From the NCBI GenBank assembly GCA_963847145.1, contig CAWJYN010000003.1, positions 1,364,001-1,428,000 on the forward strand: 64,000 bases of DNA, in the 5' to 3' direction. The number at the start of each line of letters is the position of its first letter. Within the stretch, counting starts at the first letter, position 1. The translations under genes and the position numbers were made by a program. The notes below the pieces were generated by a model that was given only the letters and a program-made list of their open reading frames with translations, had not been told where the DNA came from and did no database searches. This document shows, piece by piece, positions 1 to 7,398 of this stretch. The DNA is from JABFRJ01 sp963847145. Its GTDB lineage: Bacteria; Pseudomonadota; Alphaproteobacteria; Rhizobiales; Hyphomicrobiaceae.

Positions 1-237
1 GGAAAGTGACGGCCGGTATCGAGCGTGAAGACGTCGATGGCGGCGCCCGTGATGGCGATGGCGTGGAGGATGACCTGGTCTTCGAGGCCGAGGCTGGTTG
101 AGAAGCGGATATCGGGGCCGAGGGCTGCGGCGATGCGAGCTGATGCGCGCTTCGAGGGTCGGCGCGGCGGCGAGCGCAGCGTTGAGTGTGCCGACTGTGT
201 CGGCGTCGATGGCTGGTGTTTTCTGAGGCAGTCCCAT
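1..237 (-). CDS. cysH: Phosphoadenylyl-sulfate (or adenylyl-sulfate) reductase, 5' part, frameshifted
   Basis: This is the N-terminal end of an assimilatory sulfate reductase that reduces PAPS or APS to sulfite; the rest lies beyond the left edge. The minus-strand ATG at 237 has a GGAG motif just upstream and begins MGLPQKTPAID. The recognisable CysH core lies in a different frame: RFSTSLGLEDQVILHAI (about 118-68) is the PP-loop region and DVFTLDTGR (about 40-14) follows it. Switching between the two frames needs a one-base change at about 135-150, and no ATG, GTG or TTG start exists upstream in the core frame. I therefore infer an indel, either real or an assembly error. PAPS and APS specificity cannot be separated because the cysteine motifs are outside the window. 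Confidence 0.75.
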   Translation of the reverse strand, partial: MGLPQKTPAIDADTVGTLNAALAAAPTLEARISSHRRSPRPRYPLLNQPRPRRPGHPPRHRHHGRRHRRLHARYRPSLS

Positions 238-471
238 GGCTCGCTCCAGTAAGGGTGCGATGCACAATATAGGAAAATTGTTCTATTTGATGGGGTTCGC
301 AGTGAATAAAACTGGAATTTCTGGGCGAGGAACTCCGATGTATGGGAATTTTCTGCCTGTGCCGCCCAGAAAGTGGGCTTGTTGCTTGCCGTTCCGGAGA
401 TGCGCAAACTGGTTTACGGGATCTGACGGGCGGTGCCGAGCTTATTGATGCTGTTGACGCCGTCGCGAAAA
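238..471. other. Intergenic stretch with no supported gene
   Basis: This is the upstream region shared by cysH (minus strand) and the toxin-antitoxin pair (plus strand). A 70-codon plus-strand frame at 236-448 has no family resemblance, no ribosome-binding site and unusual composition, so I do not call it. The stretch is less GC-rich than its neighbours. Confidence 0.5.
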
Positions 472-505
472 TTGAAACTCCCGACAAAATCTGCTATTAG
501 CTAAT
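472..505 (+). promoter_or_regulatory. Promoter and overlapping operator of the first toxin-antitoxin module
   Basis: TTGAAA at 472-477 and TATTAG at 495-500 are 17 bases apart, which fits a sigma70-type promoter. The perfect 10-base palindrome ATTAGCTAAT (496-505) covers the -10 element, the usual place for an antitoxin operator. Transcription would start near 507, about 50 bases before the antitoxin ATG. Confidence 0.5.
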
Positions 506-557
506 CCTGACTAAGTTTGGCTGGCGCGGGTTGGCGCTGCTCGAAAATGGTGTGCCG

Positions 558-803
558 ATGACAACCGTGAATATGCTCGAAGCCAAGACACAGCTTTCGC
601 GTCTGGTTGAGGCCGTTGAGACCGGCGCCGAAAGCGAGATCATTATCGCGCGCAATGGCCGGCCCGTTGCGCGGCTTGTGCCTATTCGGGCGGCGGTGAC
701 TGGACCACGGATTGGCATCGCCAAGGGACATTTCGTCGTGCCGCAGAGCATCGATGAGGAAAACAATGCGATCGCCGATATGTTTGAAGGCAAAGCATCT
801 TGA
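558..803 (+). CDS. Type II antitoxin, Phd/YefM family
   Basis: This 81-residue protein is the labile antitoxin that should bind and neutralise the PIN toxin encoded directly downstream and repress their shared promoter. The N-terminal part (MTTVNMLEAKTQLSRLVEAV) and the following IIIARNGRPVARLVP segment match the Phd/YefM fold (InterPro-type Phd_YefM). The acidic C-terminus would be the toxin-binding tail. I place the start at the ATG at 558 because the Phd core starts there; an in-frame ATG at 531 would add nine residues unlike the family. The stop overlaps the toxin start by four bases (TTGA), implying translational coupling. Confidence 0.85.
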   Translation: MTTVNMLEAKTQLSRLVEAVETGAESEIIIARNGRPVARLVPIRAAVTGPRIGIAKGHFVVPQSIDEENNAIADMFEGKAS

Positions 804-1195
804 GGCTGCTTCTGGATACGCACATAGCGCTTTGGGCGATTACGGATGATGGGCGGCTCACGCCGCAGACACGCGCGCTGATTGGTGATCCATTGAATAT
901 GATCGCTGTCAGTGTTGCGTCGGTGTGGGAAATCACAATCAAACATGCACTCGGTCGTGGTAGCCAGAATGACATGCCGTTTTCCGGCGCCGGCGCGTTG
1001 GGTTACTTTCGCGGGGCGGGCTATGAGATTCTGGCGATCACGGCGGAACATATCGTGGCGGTTGGCAATTTACTGGCGCACCACAGAGACCCATTTGATC
1101 GCCTGCTCGTGGCGCAAGCGCATGTCGATACCCTGCAACTGGTGACGAGCGACCGGCAGATCGCGGCCTACGGCGGCATGGTGATGCTGGTGTGA
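800..1195 (+). CDS. Type II toxin, VapC-like PIN-domain ribonuclease
   Basis: This 131-residue PIN-domain protein is probably a Mg-dependent endoribonuclease that cleaves specific RNAs when freed from its antitoxin. The acidic catalytic set is visible: D6 in LLLDTHIALW, E44 in SVWEI, D97 and D100 in HRDPFDRLL, and D118 in TSDRQI. The sequence is of the COG3744 subtype (HxDPFDR motif) that normally pairs with Phd-type antitoxins, as here. The start is TTG at 800, overlapping the antitoxin stop. The target RNA cannot be predicted. Confidence 0.88.
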   Translation: MRLLLDTHIALWAITDDGRLTPQTRALIGDPLNMIAVSVASVWEITIKHALGRGSQNDMPFSGAGALGYFRGAGYEILAITAEHIVAVGNLLAHHRDPFDRLLVAQAHVDTLQLVTSDRQIAAYGGMVMLV

Positions 1196-1283
1196 GTGGG
1201 CGGGTACTGGACTCGGCCCCATACCCAACGATCTGCTGGCGCGCTACAAGCTTGGCGTCTTTCGGCCGCTTCAGGATCCTTCG

Positions 1284-2528
1284 ATGATGACCGCAGCTTC
1301 TGCATCAACCGCACAATCGACCGGCCTCAACAAGCTGGCGGATGGCGCGATTTTGTCGCCGTTTACGCGGATCAACCGGCTGTTGGAGGGAATTGCGCCG
1401 GGGAACGCCAAGACGATCATCATGACGGCGGGTGACCCGACGGAGAAGATGCCCGGGTTTGTGATCGAGAAGATGAAGGAAGCGGAGGCGTCGCTGGGGA
1501 GCTATCCGAAGATCCGGGGGTCGGATGAGCTCCGGGCCGCAATCGCGGAGTGGATCGGGCGGCGATACGGCATGCCGGGACAGATCGATCCTATGCGGGA
1601 GGTTTGCCCCGTGAACGGCTCGCGGGAGGCTTTGTTTTTTGCGGCATTGCCGGCGGTTGGACGGAAGCGGGTGGCGACAGGCAATCCGGTGATCCTGATG
1701 CCGAACCCATTTTATCAGGCTTACATGGGTGCGGGGTACGGGACCAACGCGGAGATCGTGCTGTTGGCGGCGACGGAGGCGACAGGGCATTTGCCTGATC
1801 TGGATGCGCTGGAGTTGCAGGTCGATGTTCTGAAGCGAACGGCGGCGTTCTATCTGTGCTCGCCGGCTAATCCGCAGGGGGCGATTGCGCCGGCGGCGTA
1901 TGTGGCGCGTGCGTTAGCGTTGGCGCGTCAGTACGACTTCATGCTGTTTTTCGACGAGTGCTACTCTGAGATCTATAACGGCGAGGCGCCGATCGGTGGC
2001 CTTGAAGTGGCAGTGAAGACGCCGAAGAAGTTTAAAAATATCATTGTTTTCAATTCGTTATCGAAGCGTTCAAATCTGCCGGGGTTGCGGTCGGGGTTCG
2101 TGGCGGGCGATGGTGACTTCATCGAGACGTTTGCGGAAATCCGCAATCTGACAGCGCCGCAGATGCCGGGGCCTGTGCAACACGCCTCGGCAGCGGTATG
2201 GGCCGAGGAGCAGCATGTGGTTTCGATCCGGCAGGCGTACCGGGCCAAGTATGCGATCTGTGACGCGGTGCTGGGTAGGCGGTTTGGTTATCAGAAGCCG
2301 GCCGGCGGATTCTTTTTGTGGCTCAATATGAAGCATTTGGGGGGCGGAACGAACGCTACGGTAACCCTATGGAAAGAAGCGGGTGTCAAGGTGACCCCTG
2401 GTGCCTTCCTGGCCCAGGACGATCCCAACGGGGTCAATCCGGGGCATGATTATATCCGCGTCGCGCTGGTGCACGACGTGGCCACGATCCGGGAGGCGCT
2501 GACGAGAATTGTTCAAGTCACCGCGTAA
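1284..2528 (+). CDS. Class I/II pyridoxal-phosphate aminotransferase (N-succinyl-diaminopimelate aminotransferase-like)
   Basis: This 414-residue protein has the fold type I PLP aminotransferase features: the SYPKIRGSDELR segment near 73-84, CSPANPQGA near 192-200, DECYSEIY near 224-231 and the Schiff-base lysine K261 in NSLSKRSNLPGLRSG. The last motif and the length resemble alphaproteobacterial DapC-type enzymes, which transaminate N-succinyl-2-amino-6-ketopimelate in lysine biosynthesis. dapD, the step before, is in this window at 48.4-49.3 kb but is not linked. ftsK follows after 15 bases on the same strand. Substrate assignment is inference; another amino donor pair is possible. Confidence 0.82.
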   Translation: MMTAASASTAQSTGLNKLADGAILSPFTRINRLLEGIAPGNAKTIIMTAGDPTEKMPGFVIEKMKEAEASLGSYPKIRGSDELRAAIAEWIGRRYGMPGQIDPMREVCPVNGSREALFFAALPAVGRKRVATGNPVILMPNPFYQAYMGAGYGTNAEIVLLAATEATGHLPDLDALELQVDVLKRTAAFYLCSPANPQGAIAPAAYVARALALARQYDFMLFFDECYSEIYNGEAPIGGLEVAVKTPKKFKNIIVFNSLSKRSNLPGLRSGFVAGDGDFIETFAEIRNLTAPQMPGPVQHASAAVWAEEQHVVSIRQAYRAKYAICDAVLGRRFGYQKPAGGFFLWLNMKHLGGGTNATVTLWKEAGVKVTPGAFLAQDDPNGVNPGHDYIRVALVHDVATIREALTRIVQVTA

Positions 2529-2543
2529 CCCAGTCGTGCGTAT

Positions 2544-5390
2544 ATGTCCTACTATGGTCCTGGCGTAACTGATCCCACCGGCATGGCGCAGGTTCTGCGC
2601 GGCCCGAGCGGGCCTGTGCAGGCTCCTGCTGGCGCGACTTTGGCGCCGGCGCGGGTGGGTGTGCTCGTGCGGCGCGGCATCGGCGGCGTTCTCCTCGCTG
2701 TGTGGACAGCGTTCGCGTTCAGTCTGCTGACCTGGTCGGTAACGGACCCGAGTTTGACACACGCAGCCAGTGGCGGTGTACGCAATTGGATGGGCCCGGT
2801 GGGCGCCATTGTGTCCGATCTGCTTGTACAGATGCTCGGTCTGGCTTGTATCTTTGCGGTGCTGCCGCCGGCCTATTGGGCCATGCAGCTGCTTGGACAA
2901 GGCAACTTACCTCATTCCAAGACCAAGCTTGTTTGTGCGCCGCTGGCTGTTGTCGGGCTGGCGCTGGCGTGGTCGTCGTTGCCGCTGATGGCAAGCTGGC
3001 CGCTCAAGTACGGCTATGGCGGGATGGTTGGCGACCTCGTGTACGGGCGCGTGGTCGGACTGTTGTCGATAATCAACGGGACGCGCGCGGGTGCGGCGGC
3101 GGGGATCTTCGGATTTGCGGTCGGGCTTTTTGCGCTGCAGAAAAGCTTTGGGCTATCGAACGCTGATGTGCGCGCGCTGATGGCGCCGGGCGCGCGTTGG
3201 CGGGGAACGCATGGTGGCGCGGCGGCGCCGGAAGCGGCCAAGTTGGATGTCTTGCCGGCGGCTGGCGATGTGCGCGCGCCTTTAGCCGTGGCGCCTGCCG
3301 TTGTGCAACCGCATCACCAACAGCCGTCGATGACCCAGCCGCAGCAGCGGCCGATGGCGCCGGTGCCGATCCACCCGGCTTATGGCTGGCAGCCGGCTGC
3401 CGTGATGCCGCACCCCATGATGCAGATGCGTGCGCCAATGCCCGTCTATCAGGGTCTGGCGCCGCAGATGGTGCACGTCATGCCCCATAGCATGCCGCAG
3501 CCGCGTCCGCAGTGGACGCCGCCGGTTCAACACGCGATGGCGATGCCGCACCATCAGCCGATGCTGCAGCCGCAACCGGCGCTGGCTGCCGTGGCGCCTG
3601 TCGAGCGGCAGCGTGCGCAGGATATGCCGCAGCCGGCGACCGACCGGCATGGTGAGCCGGAGTTTGATCGCGATACCGATCAGCAGAGCCGCCGGATGGC
3701 TGAACGGTTCGCGCCGATGACACTGAGCATTGGCGATGCGCAGCCGGTGGGCAGCGATGTGACGCCAGCGCGCGCGCCGGAGATCGTGATGCCGCCCTTG
3801 AAGGCCGACGCGATGACGCGTGGCGTGATGGTTGCGCCGGGCGGGTTTTTTGAACGGTTGACTGGCGGAGTGCGCCGGCATGAGCCGCTGTCGCAGCACT
3901 ACAAGCGGCCGTCGCTCAATCTGTTGACGCGGGTGGCACAGCCGGCGTCACGTGGAACCGAAACGACCGCTGACACGCTGCGTGAGCGGTCGCAATTGTT
4001 GCTGGAAACACTCAGCGATTTTGGCATCAAAGGCGAGATCACGGCGGTGCGGCCAGGGCCGGTGGTGACGTTGTTCGAGTTTGAACCGGCGCGCGGGACG
4101 AAGTCGGCGCGGGTGATCGGATTGGCCGATGATATTGCGCGATCGATGAGTGCGCGGGCGGTGCGGATTGCTGTGGTGCCGGGTGTGAATGCGATTGGCA
4201 TCGAGCTGCCGAATGCAACGCGTGAGAACGTTGGGCTGCGCGATCTGCTGGAAACGGACGTCTTCCGCAAGACGGATGCGAAGCTGCCGTTGGCGCTGGG
4301 CAAAGGTATCGGTGGCGATCCGGTGGTAGCGGATTTGGCGCGGATGCCGCATCTGCTGGTGGCGGGCACGACGGGTGCTGGCAAATCGGTCGGCGTCAAC
4401 GCGATGATCCTGTCGCTGTTGTATCAGTTGCCGCCGGAAGAGTGCCGCTTGATCATGATCGATCCGAAGATGCTGGAACTGTCGGTTTACAACGGCATTC
4501 CGCATCTGCTGACGCCGGTTGTGACGGATCCGAACAAGGCCGTGGCCGCGCTCAACTGGGCTGTTGGTGAGATGGAGAGCCGTTACAAGCGCATGGCGGC
4601 GCTGTCGGTCCGGAATATCGAAGTCTACAATAATCGCGTGAAGAACGCGAAGAAGCGTGACGAACTCCATGGTGGGCAAGGGACAACATTGCCGGCGGTG
4701 GACGGCGCGTTGCAGCCGATGGCGCACATCGTCATCGTCGTGGATGAGTTCGCGGATCTGATGGCGGTGGCGGGCAAGGAAATCGAGTTTGCCGTGCAGC
4801 GGCTGGCGCAGATGGCGCGGGCGGCGGGCATTCATTTGATCATGGCGACGCAGCGGCCGTCGGTGGATATCATCACGGGCACGATCAAGGCGAACTTCCC
4901 GACGCGGATCTCGTTCCGGGTGACGAGCCGCATCGATAGCCGGACGATCCTGAACGAACAGGGCGCGGAGCAGCTGTTGGGCCAAGGTGACATGCTCTAT
5001 GCCGCCGGTACCGGGCAGATCATGCGGGTGCATGGGCCGTTCGTGTCGGACGAGGAAGTGGAAGCGATTGCGGCCTATCTCAGAACGCTCGGTGCGCCGG
5101 CGTATGTCGACGGGATTACCGACACGCCGGAGTTGGAAGCCGCCGAAAAGGCTGCCGAGGCTCTAGACGAGGATCATCTCTATGACCGCGCGGTGGCTTT
5201 GGTGCGGGCTGACCAGAAGGCTTCGACGAGTTATCTGCAGCGGCGGTTGGGGATCGGGTACAATCGAGCGGCCGATCTGATCGAGCGGATGGAACGCGAT
5301 GGTCTGATCGGGGCGCCCAATGGGGCCGGCAAGCGCGAGTTGCTGGCGGACCGGCTGGCCGGCGATGGCGTGCCATCGGATACCGTGTAG
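2544..5390 (+). CDS. ftsK: DNA translocase FtsK
   Basis: FtsK pumps chromosomal DNA at the division septum and activates XerCD recombination at dif. The 948 residues show four membrane segments (about 45-67, 86-112, 130-150 and 170-200), a low-complexity linker (about 250-345), the alpha/beta motor and a C-terminal winged helix. Walker A is AGTTGAGKSVGVN near 610, and Walker B is HIVIVVDEFADLM near 728. The gamma domain (about 880-940, with STSYLQRRLGIGYNRAADLI) reads KOPS sites. The linker is unusually rich in Met, Pro, Gln and His. It follows the aminotransferase by 15 bases and precedes lolA, a common alphaproteobacterial order. Confidence 0.96.
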   Translation: MSYYGPGVTDPTGMAQVLRGPSGPVQAPAGATLAPARVGVLVRRGIGGVLLAVWTAFAFSLLTWSVTDPSLTHAASGGVRNWMGPVGAIVSDLLVQMLGLACIFAVLPPAYWAMQLLGQGNLPHSKTKLVCAPLAVVGLALAWSSLPLMASWPLKYGYGGMVGDLVYGRVVGLLSIINGTRAGAAAGIFGFAVGLFALQKSFGLSNADVRALMAPGARWRGTHGGAAAPEAAKLDVLPAAGDVRAPLAVAPAVVQPHHQQPSMTQPQQRPMAPVPIHPAYGWQPAAVMPHPMMQMRAPMPVYQGLAPQMVHVMPHSMPQPRPQWTPPVQHAMAMPHHQPMLQPQPALAAVAPVERQRAQDMPQPATDRHGEPEFDRDTDQQSRRMAERFAPMTLSIGDAQPVGSDVTPARAPEIVMPPLKADAMTRGVMVAPGGFFERLTGGVRRHEPLSQHYKRPSLNLLTRVAQPASRGTETTADTLRERSQLLLETLSDFGIKGEITAVRPGPVVTLFEFEPARGTKSARVIGLADDIARSMSARAVRIAVVPGVNAIGIELPNATRENVGLRDLLETDVFRKTDAKLPLALGKGIGGDPVVADLARMPHLLVAGTTGAGKSVGVNAMILSLLYQLPPEECRLIMIDPKMLELSVYNGIPHLLTPVVTDPNKAVAALNWAVGEMESRYKRMAALSVRNIEVYNNRVKNAKKRDELHGGQGTTLPAVDGALQPMAHIVIVVDEFADLMAVAGKEIEFAVQRLAQMARAAGIHLIMATQRPSVDIITGTIKANFPTRISFRVTSRIDSRTILNEQGAEQLLGQGDMLYAAGTGQIMRVHGPFVSDEEVEAIAAYLRTLGAPAYVDGITDTPELEAAEKAAEALDEDHLYDRAVALVRADQKASTSYLQRRLGIGYNRAADLIERMERDGLIGAPNGAGKRELLADRLAGDGVPSDTV

Positions 5391-5396
5391 TTCCAT

Positions 5397-5416
5397 CCGG
5401 GTTTTTCCCCGGGTTT
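5397..5416 (+). terminator. Weak terminator-like hairpin after ftsK
   Basis: CCGGG (5397-5401) can pair with CCCGG (5408-5412) around a pyrimidine loop, and GTTTCG follows. The stem is short and the T-run weak, so read-through to lolA is likely. Confidence 0.25.
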
Positions 5417-5545
5417 CGCTGTTCTGCCACCATGATGTCTCATTGTCCCGTCACGCGCATGGCGACAAGGTGCGCGTTGATCGCTACCAAACACTGGACG
5501 GCGGGGGGCCGCTTGCGCTGGCCCGCAGGCAGGGGACATGGACAG

Positions 5546-6301
5546 ATGATGACGACTTTGCGGAGTACACTCGTTGGTGCGCGCGGCACTGCGGTGGCGT
5601 TCGTGGCAGCGGGACTGGTGGTCTTTGCTGCTGGCCGTGCAACGGCGCAAACGGCGGCGCCTTCGGCGCCCGCTCAGGCGCAAACACCGCCTTCGTGGAG
5701 CCCCACAGCGGTCAGCAAGACGCCGGGTTCGGCTGGGATTGTGCTGGACGAAAAACAGACGGCTGCGCTGAAGGATGTCAGTAAATATTTTAATGATCTC
5801 AAGCAGTTGAAGGGCGTTTTCAACCAGACGAACGCCGACGGCAAGCGCTTGCGTGGCAAGTTCCTGATCAAACAACCGGGCCGGTTCCGCTTCGATTATG
5901 CGAGCGGCAGCAAAATGATCATTGTGTCGGATGGCAAAATGCTGTCGATCCAGGATCTGGACTTGAATACCGATAGCAGCTGGGAGTTGGACCGGACACC
6001 GTTCCGGTTGCTGCTGCGCAAAGACGTGGATCTGATCCGGGATGCGGCAGTGCTGGAAGTGCAGGACGTGGACGACCTGATCATTGTCAGCCTGCAGGAC
6101 AAGAACCCAGATACTGTGGGCCGCATCAAGCTGTTTTTGGGCCGGAAGCCGACGCTGGAACTGAAGGAGTGGGTGACCACTGATCCGCAGGGCCTCGACA
6201 CGCGCATCGAGATTTCAGATCTCAACCGGACCGATGAGATTGCGGCTGATTTGTTCAAGCCGGTATCGCCTGAACTCTTGAAGCTTCAGCAAAAACAATG
6301 A
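5546..6301 (+). CDS. lolA: Outer-membrane lipoprotein carrier protein LolA
   Basis: LolA is the periplasmic chaperone that carries lipoproteins from LolCDE to the outer membrane. The 251-residue product starts with a signal peptide (hydrophobic stretch VAFVAAGLVVFAAG, likely cleavage after ATAQ). The LolA/LppA-like domain follows, with LKGVFNQTNADGKRLRGKF and the conserved KQPGRFRFDY. I chose the ATG at 5546 (MMTTLRS) because it places the signal peptide at the N-terminus; the frame is open from 5432, but that stretch is not membrane-targeting. Position after ftsK is typical. The C-terminus (KPVSPELLKLQQKQ) is intact. Confidence 0.92.
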   Translation: MMTTLRSTLVGARGTAVAFVAAGLVVFAAGRATAQTAAPSAPAQAQTPPSWSPTAVSKTPGSAGIVLDEKQTAALKDVSKYFNDLKQLKGVFNQTNADGKRLRGKFLIKQPGRFRFDYASGSKMIIVSDGKMLSIQDLDLNTDSSWELDRTPFRLLLRKDVDLIRDAAVLEVQDVDDLIIVSLQDKNPDTVGRIKLFLGRKPTLELKEWVTTDPQGLDTRIEISDLNRTDEIAADLFKPVSPELLKLQQKQ

Positions 6302-6413
6302 TTTGAGCGTTTGCTGGTGATGTTCGCCGTGGGCGAATCACAGGAGAATTAACGGTCAATGCCTGGCGGCTGTTATAATCAGTAACAAATCCGTGATGAG
6401 GCACGTTTTGGCC

Positions 6414-6441
6414 TTGCGCCGAGTGCACAAGTCGCTATTTT
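6414..6441 (+). promoter_or_regulatory. Candidate promoter of the intergenic small RNA
   Basis: TTGCGC (6414-6419) and TATTTT (6436-6441) are separated by 16 bases and lie just before the multi-hairpin segment. The match to consensus is partial, so this is a tentative call. Confidence 0.35.
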
Positions 6442-6447
6442 AACACT

Positions 6448-6578
6448 CATGGAAGGTGGTAGCGTTTTAATCCGGTTCCCCCACCGGTCGTTACCTCTTC
6501 GGTACTGGTTCCCTCCCAGTACCGTGCGCACAGCGCACACCCGCCCAGTCTCTTTCCCCCGAGGAGACTGGGCTTTTT
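6448..6578 (+). ncRNA. Candidate trans-acting small RNA with three C-rich hairpin loops and an intrinsic terminator
   Basis: This 318-base convergent intergenic region holds three phased hairpins. The first pairs GGTAGCG (6458-6464) with CGTTACC (6489-6495) outside CCGGT/ACCGG (6472-6476/6483-6487), loop TCCCCC. The second is a perfect 9-bp stem (6500-6508/6516-6524) with loop TTCCCTC. The third is the terminator (6543-6552/6564-6573) with loop TTTCCCCCGAG. All three loops expose UUCCC-type sequence complementary to Shine-Dalgarno sites, a feature known from several alphaproteobacterial sRNA families (such as alpha-r14/suhB and cuckoo RNAs) and from RsaE. Function as a translational repressor is inference; I did not match it to a specific family. 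Confidence 0.55.
6543..6578 (+). terminator. Rho-independent terminator
   Basis: A perfect 10-bp stem GCCCAGTCTC/GAGACTGGGC (6543-6552 and 6564-6573) is followed directly by five T residues. It ends the candidate sRNA and would also stop any lolA read-through before the convergent gene. Confidence 0.85.
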
Positions 6579-6619
6579 CATGTCAAAACGCCAGAGAGAC
6601 CTGATCCGAGGCGCTCGCG

Positions 6620-7114
6620 TCAGTGTGCCATGCCTTGGCCGTGGGCGGGTTGTTCCGCTTGCACCGGCACAGCCTCGCCGGTCATTGTGTCGTCGATGGC
6701 GCGCAGTTGGTCGGCAACGCGCGTAAGGCGCATGGCAATTTTGCTGGTAAGGTGCTGTGCAAGACTTGCATCCTGCAGTAGCAAGGCTTGCATCTCGGCG
6801 CGCGGCAGCCGCAGGCAACGGACCTGTGATTTGGCGACGATCGTGGCGCCATAGACGTGATCGATGAACATCGCCATTTCGCCAATGAGTGAGCCAATTT
6901 CAATGTCATCGGCGGAAGGACCGTCAAGCCATTCGGCGGCGCCGGAGACGATGAGGATCGCTGCATCAGCGTCATCGCCAGCGCGGGTGATCGTATCACC
7001 GGTTCGGTAGACCATACGCTCGGCGGCGCGGCCAATCTGTGTGAGCTGAGTGGCCTTGAGGCCCTGAAACAACTCCACGCGCAGCAAAGGTGCTGCGAGA
7101 GCATCAACAACCAT
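6620..7114 (-). CDS. Cyclic-nucleotide-binding-domain protein (CRP-like sensor without DNA-binding domain)
   Basis: This 164-residue cytoplasmic protein is almost entirely one cNMP-binding beta-barrel. FQGLKATQLTQIGRAAERMVYRTGDTI is the typical entry, and IEIGSLIGEMAMF matches the phosphate-binding cassette, where CRP has GE-R-AA. The Arg that usually binds the cyclic phosphate is not evident, so nucleotide binding is doubtful. No helix-turn-helix follows; the C-terminus is a helical tail. I chose the ATG at 7114 (GGGG upstream) over the frame opening at 7150. It converges on the sRNA/lolA region and diverges from bciB. Its partner is unknown. Confidence 0.7.
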   Translation of the reverse strand: MVVDALAAPLLRVELFQGLKATQLTQIGRAAERMVYRTGDTITRAGDDADAAILIVSGAAEWLDGPSADDIEIGSLIGEMAMFIDHVYGATIVAKSQVRCLRLPRAEMQALLLQDASLAQHLTSKIAMRLTRVADQLRAIDDTMTGEAVPVQAEQPAHGQGMAH

Positions 7115-7398
7115 GACGAACCCCAAGAAACGACCGTTCCATACGGACACGAACGCAACGGGACGGGGCTCGAACTTGCAACGAATGCGCAGCGCCGCCT
7201 GAACTTAACGCAGGACAAGGCAGGCTTATAAAGGGAGACGGCTTAGGCGTCGAGAGCGGGGTGGGATTGAGGTGTGGATGAGGCTTGAGGGGCTTGGGTG
7301 AGGCGGCGTCAGCTGCGGCTTGCGCTGGTGCTCAACGCGGGTAACCTGATGTTTAGTCGCTGCCGCCGCGTGGCCTTGTAACCAATGGATTTCACTTC

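Noticed and set aside
236..448. A 70-codon plus-strand frame between cysH and the first antitoxin
   Set aside because: No ribosome-binding site, no family and overlap with the cysH start region.
3948..5033. A 361-codon minus-strand frame inside ftsK
   Set aside because: Arg/His-rich composition and full overlap with the FtsK motor domain show it is an antisense shadow.
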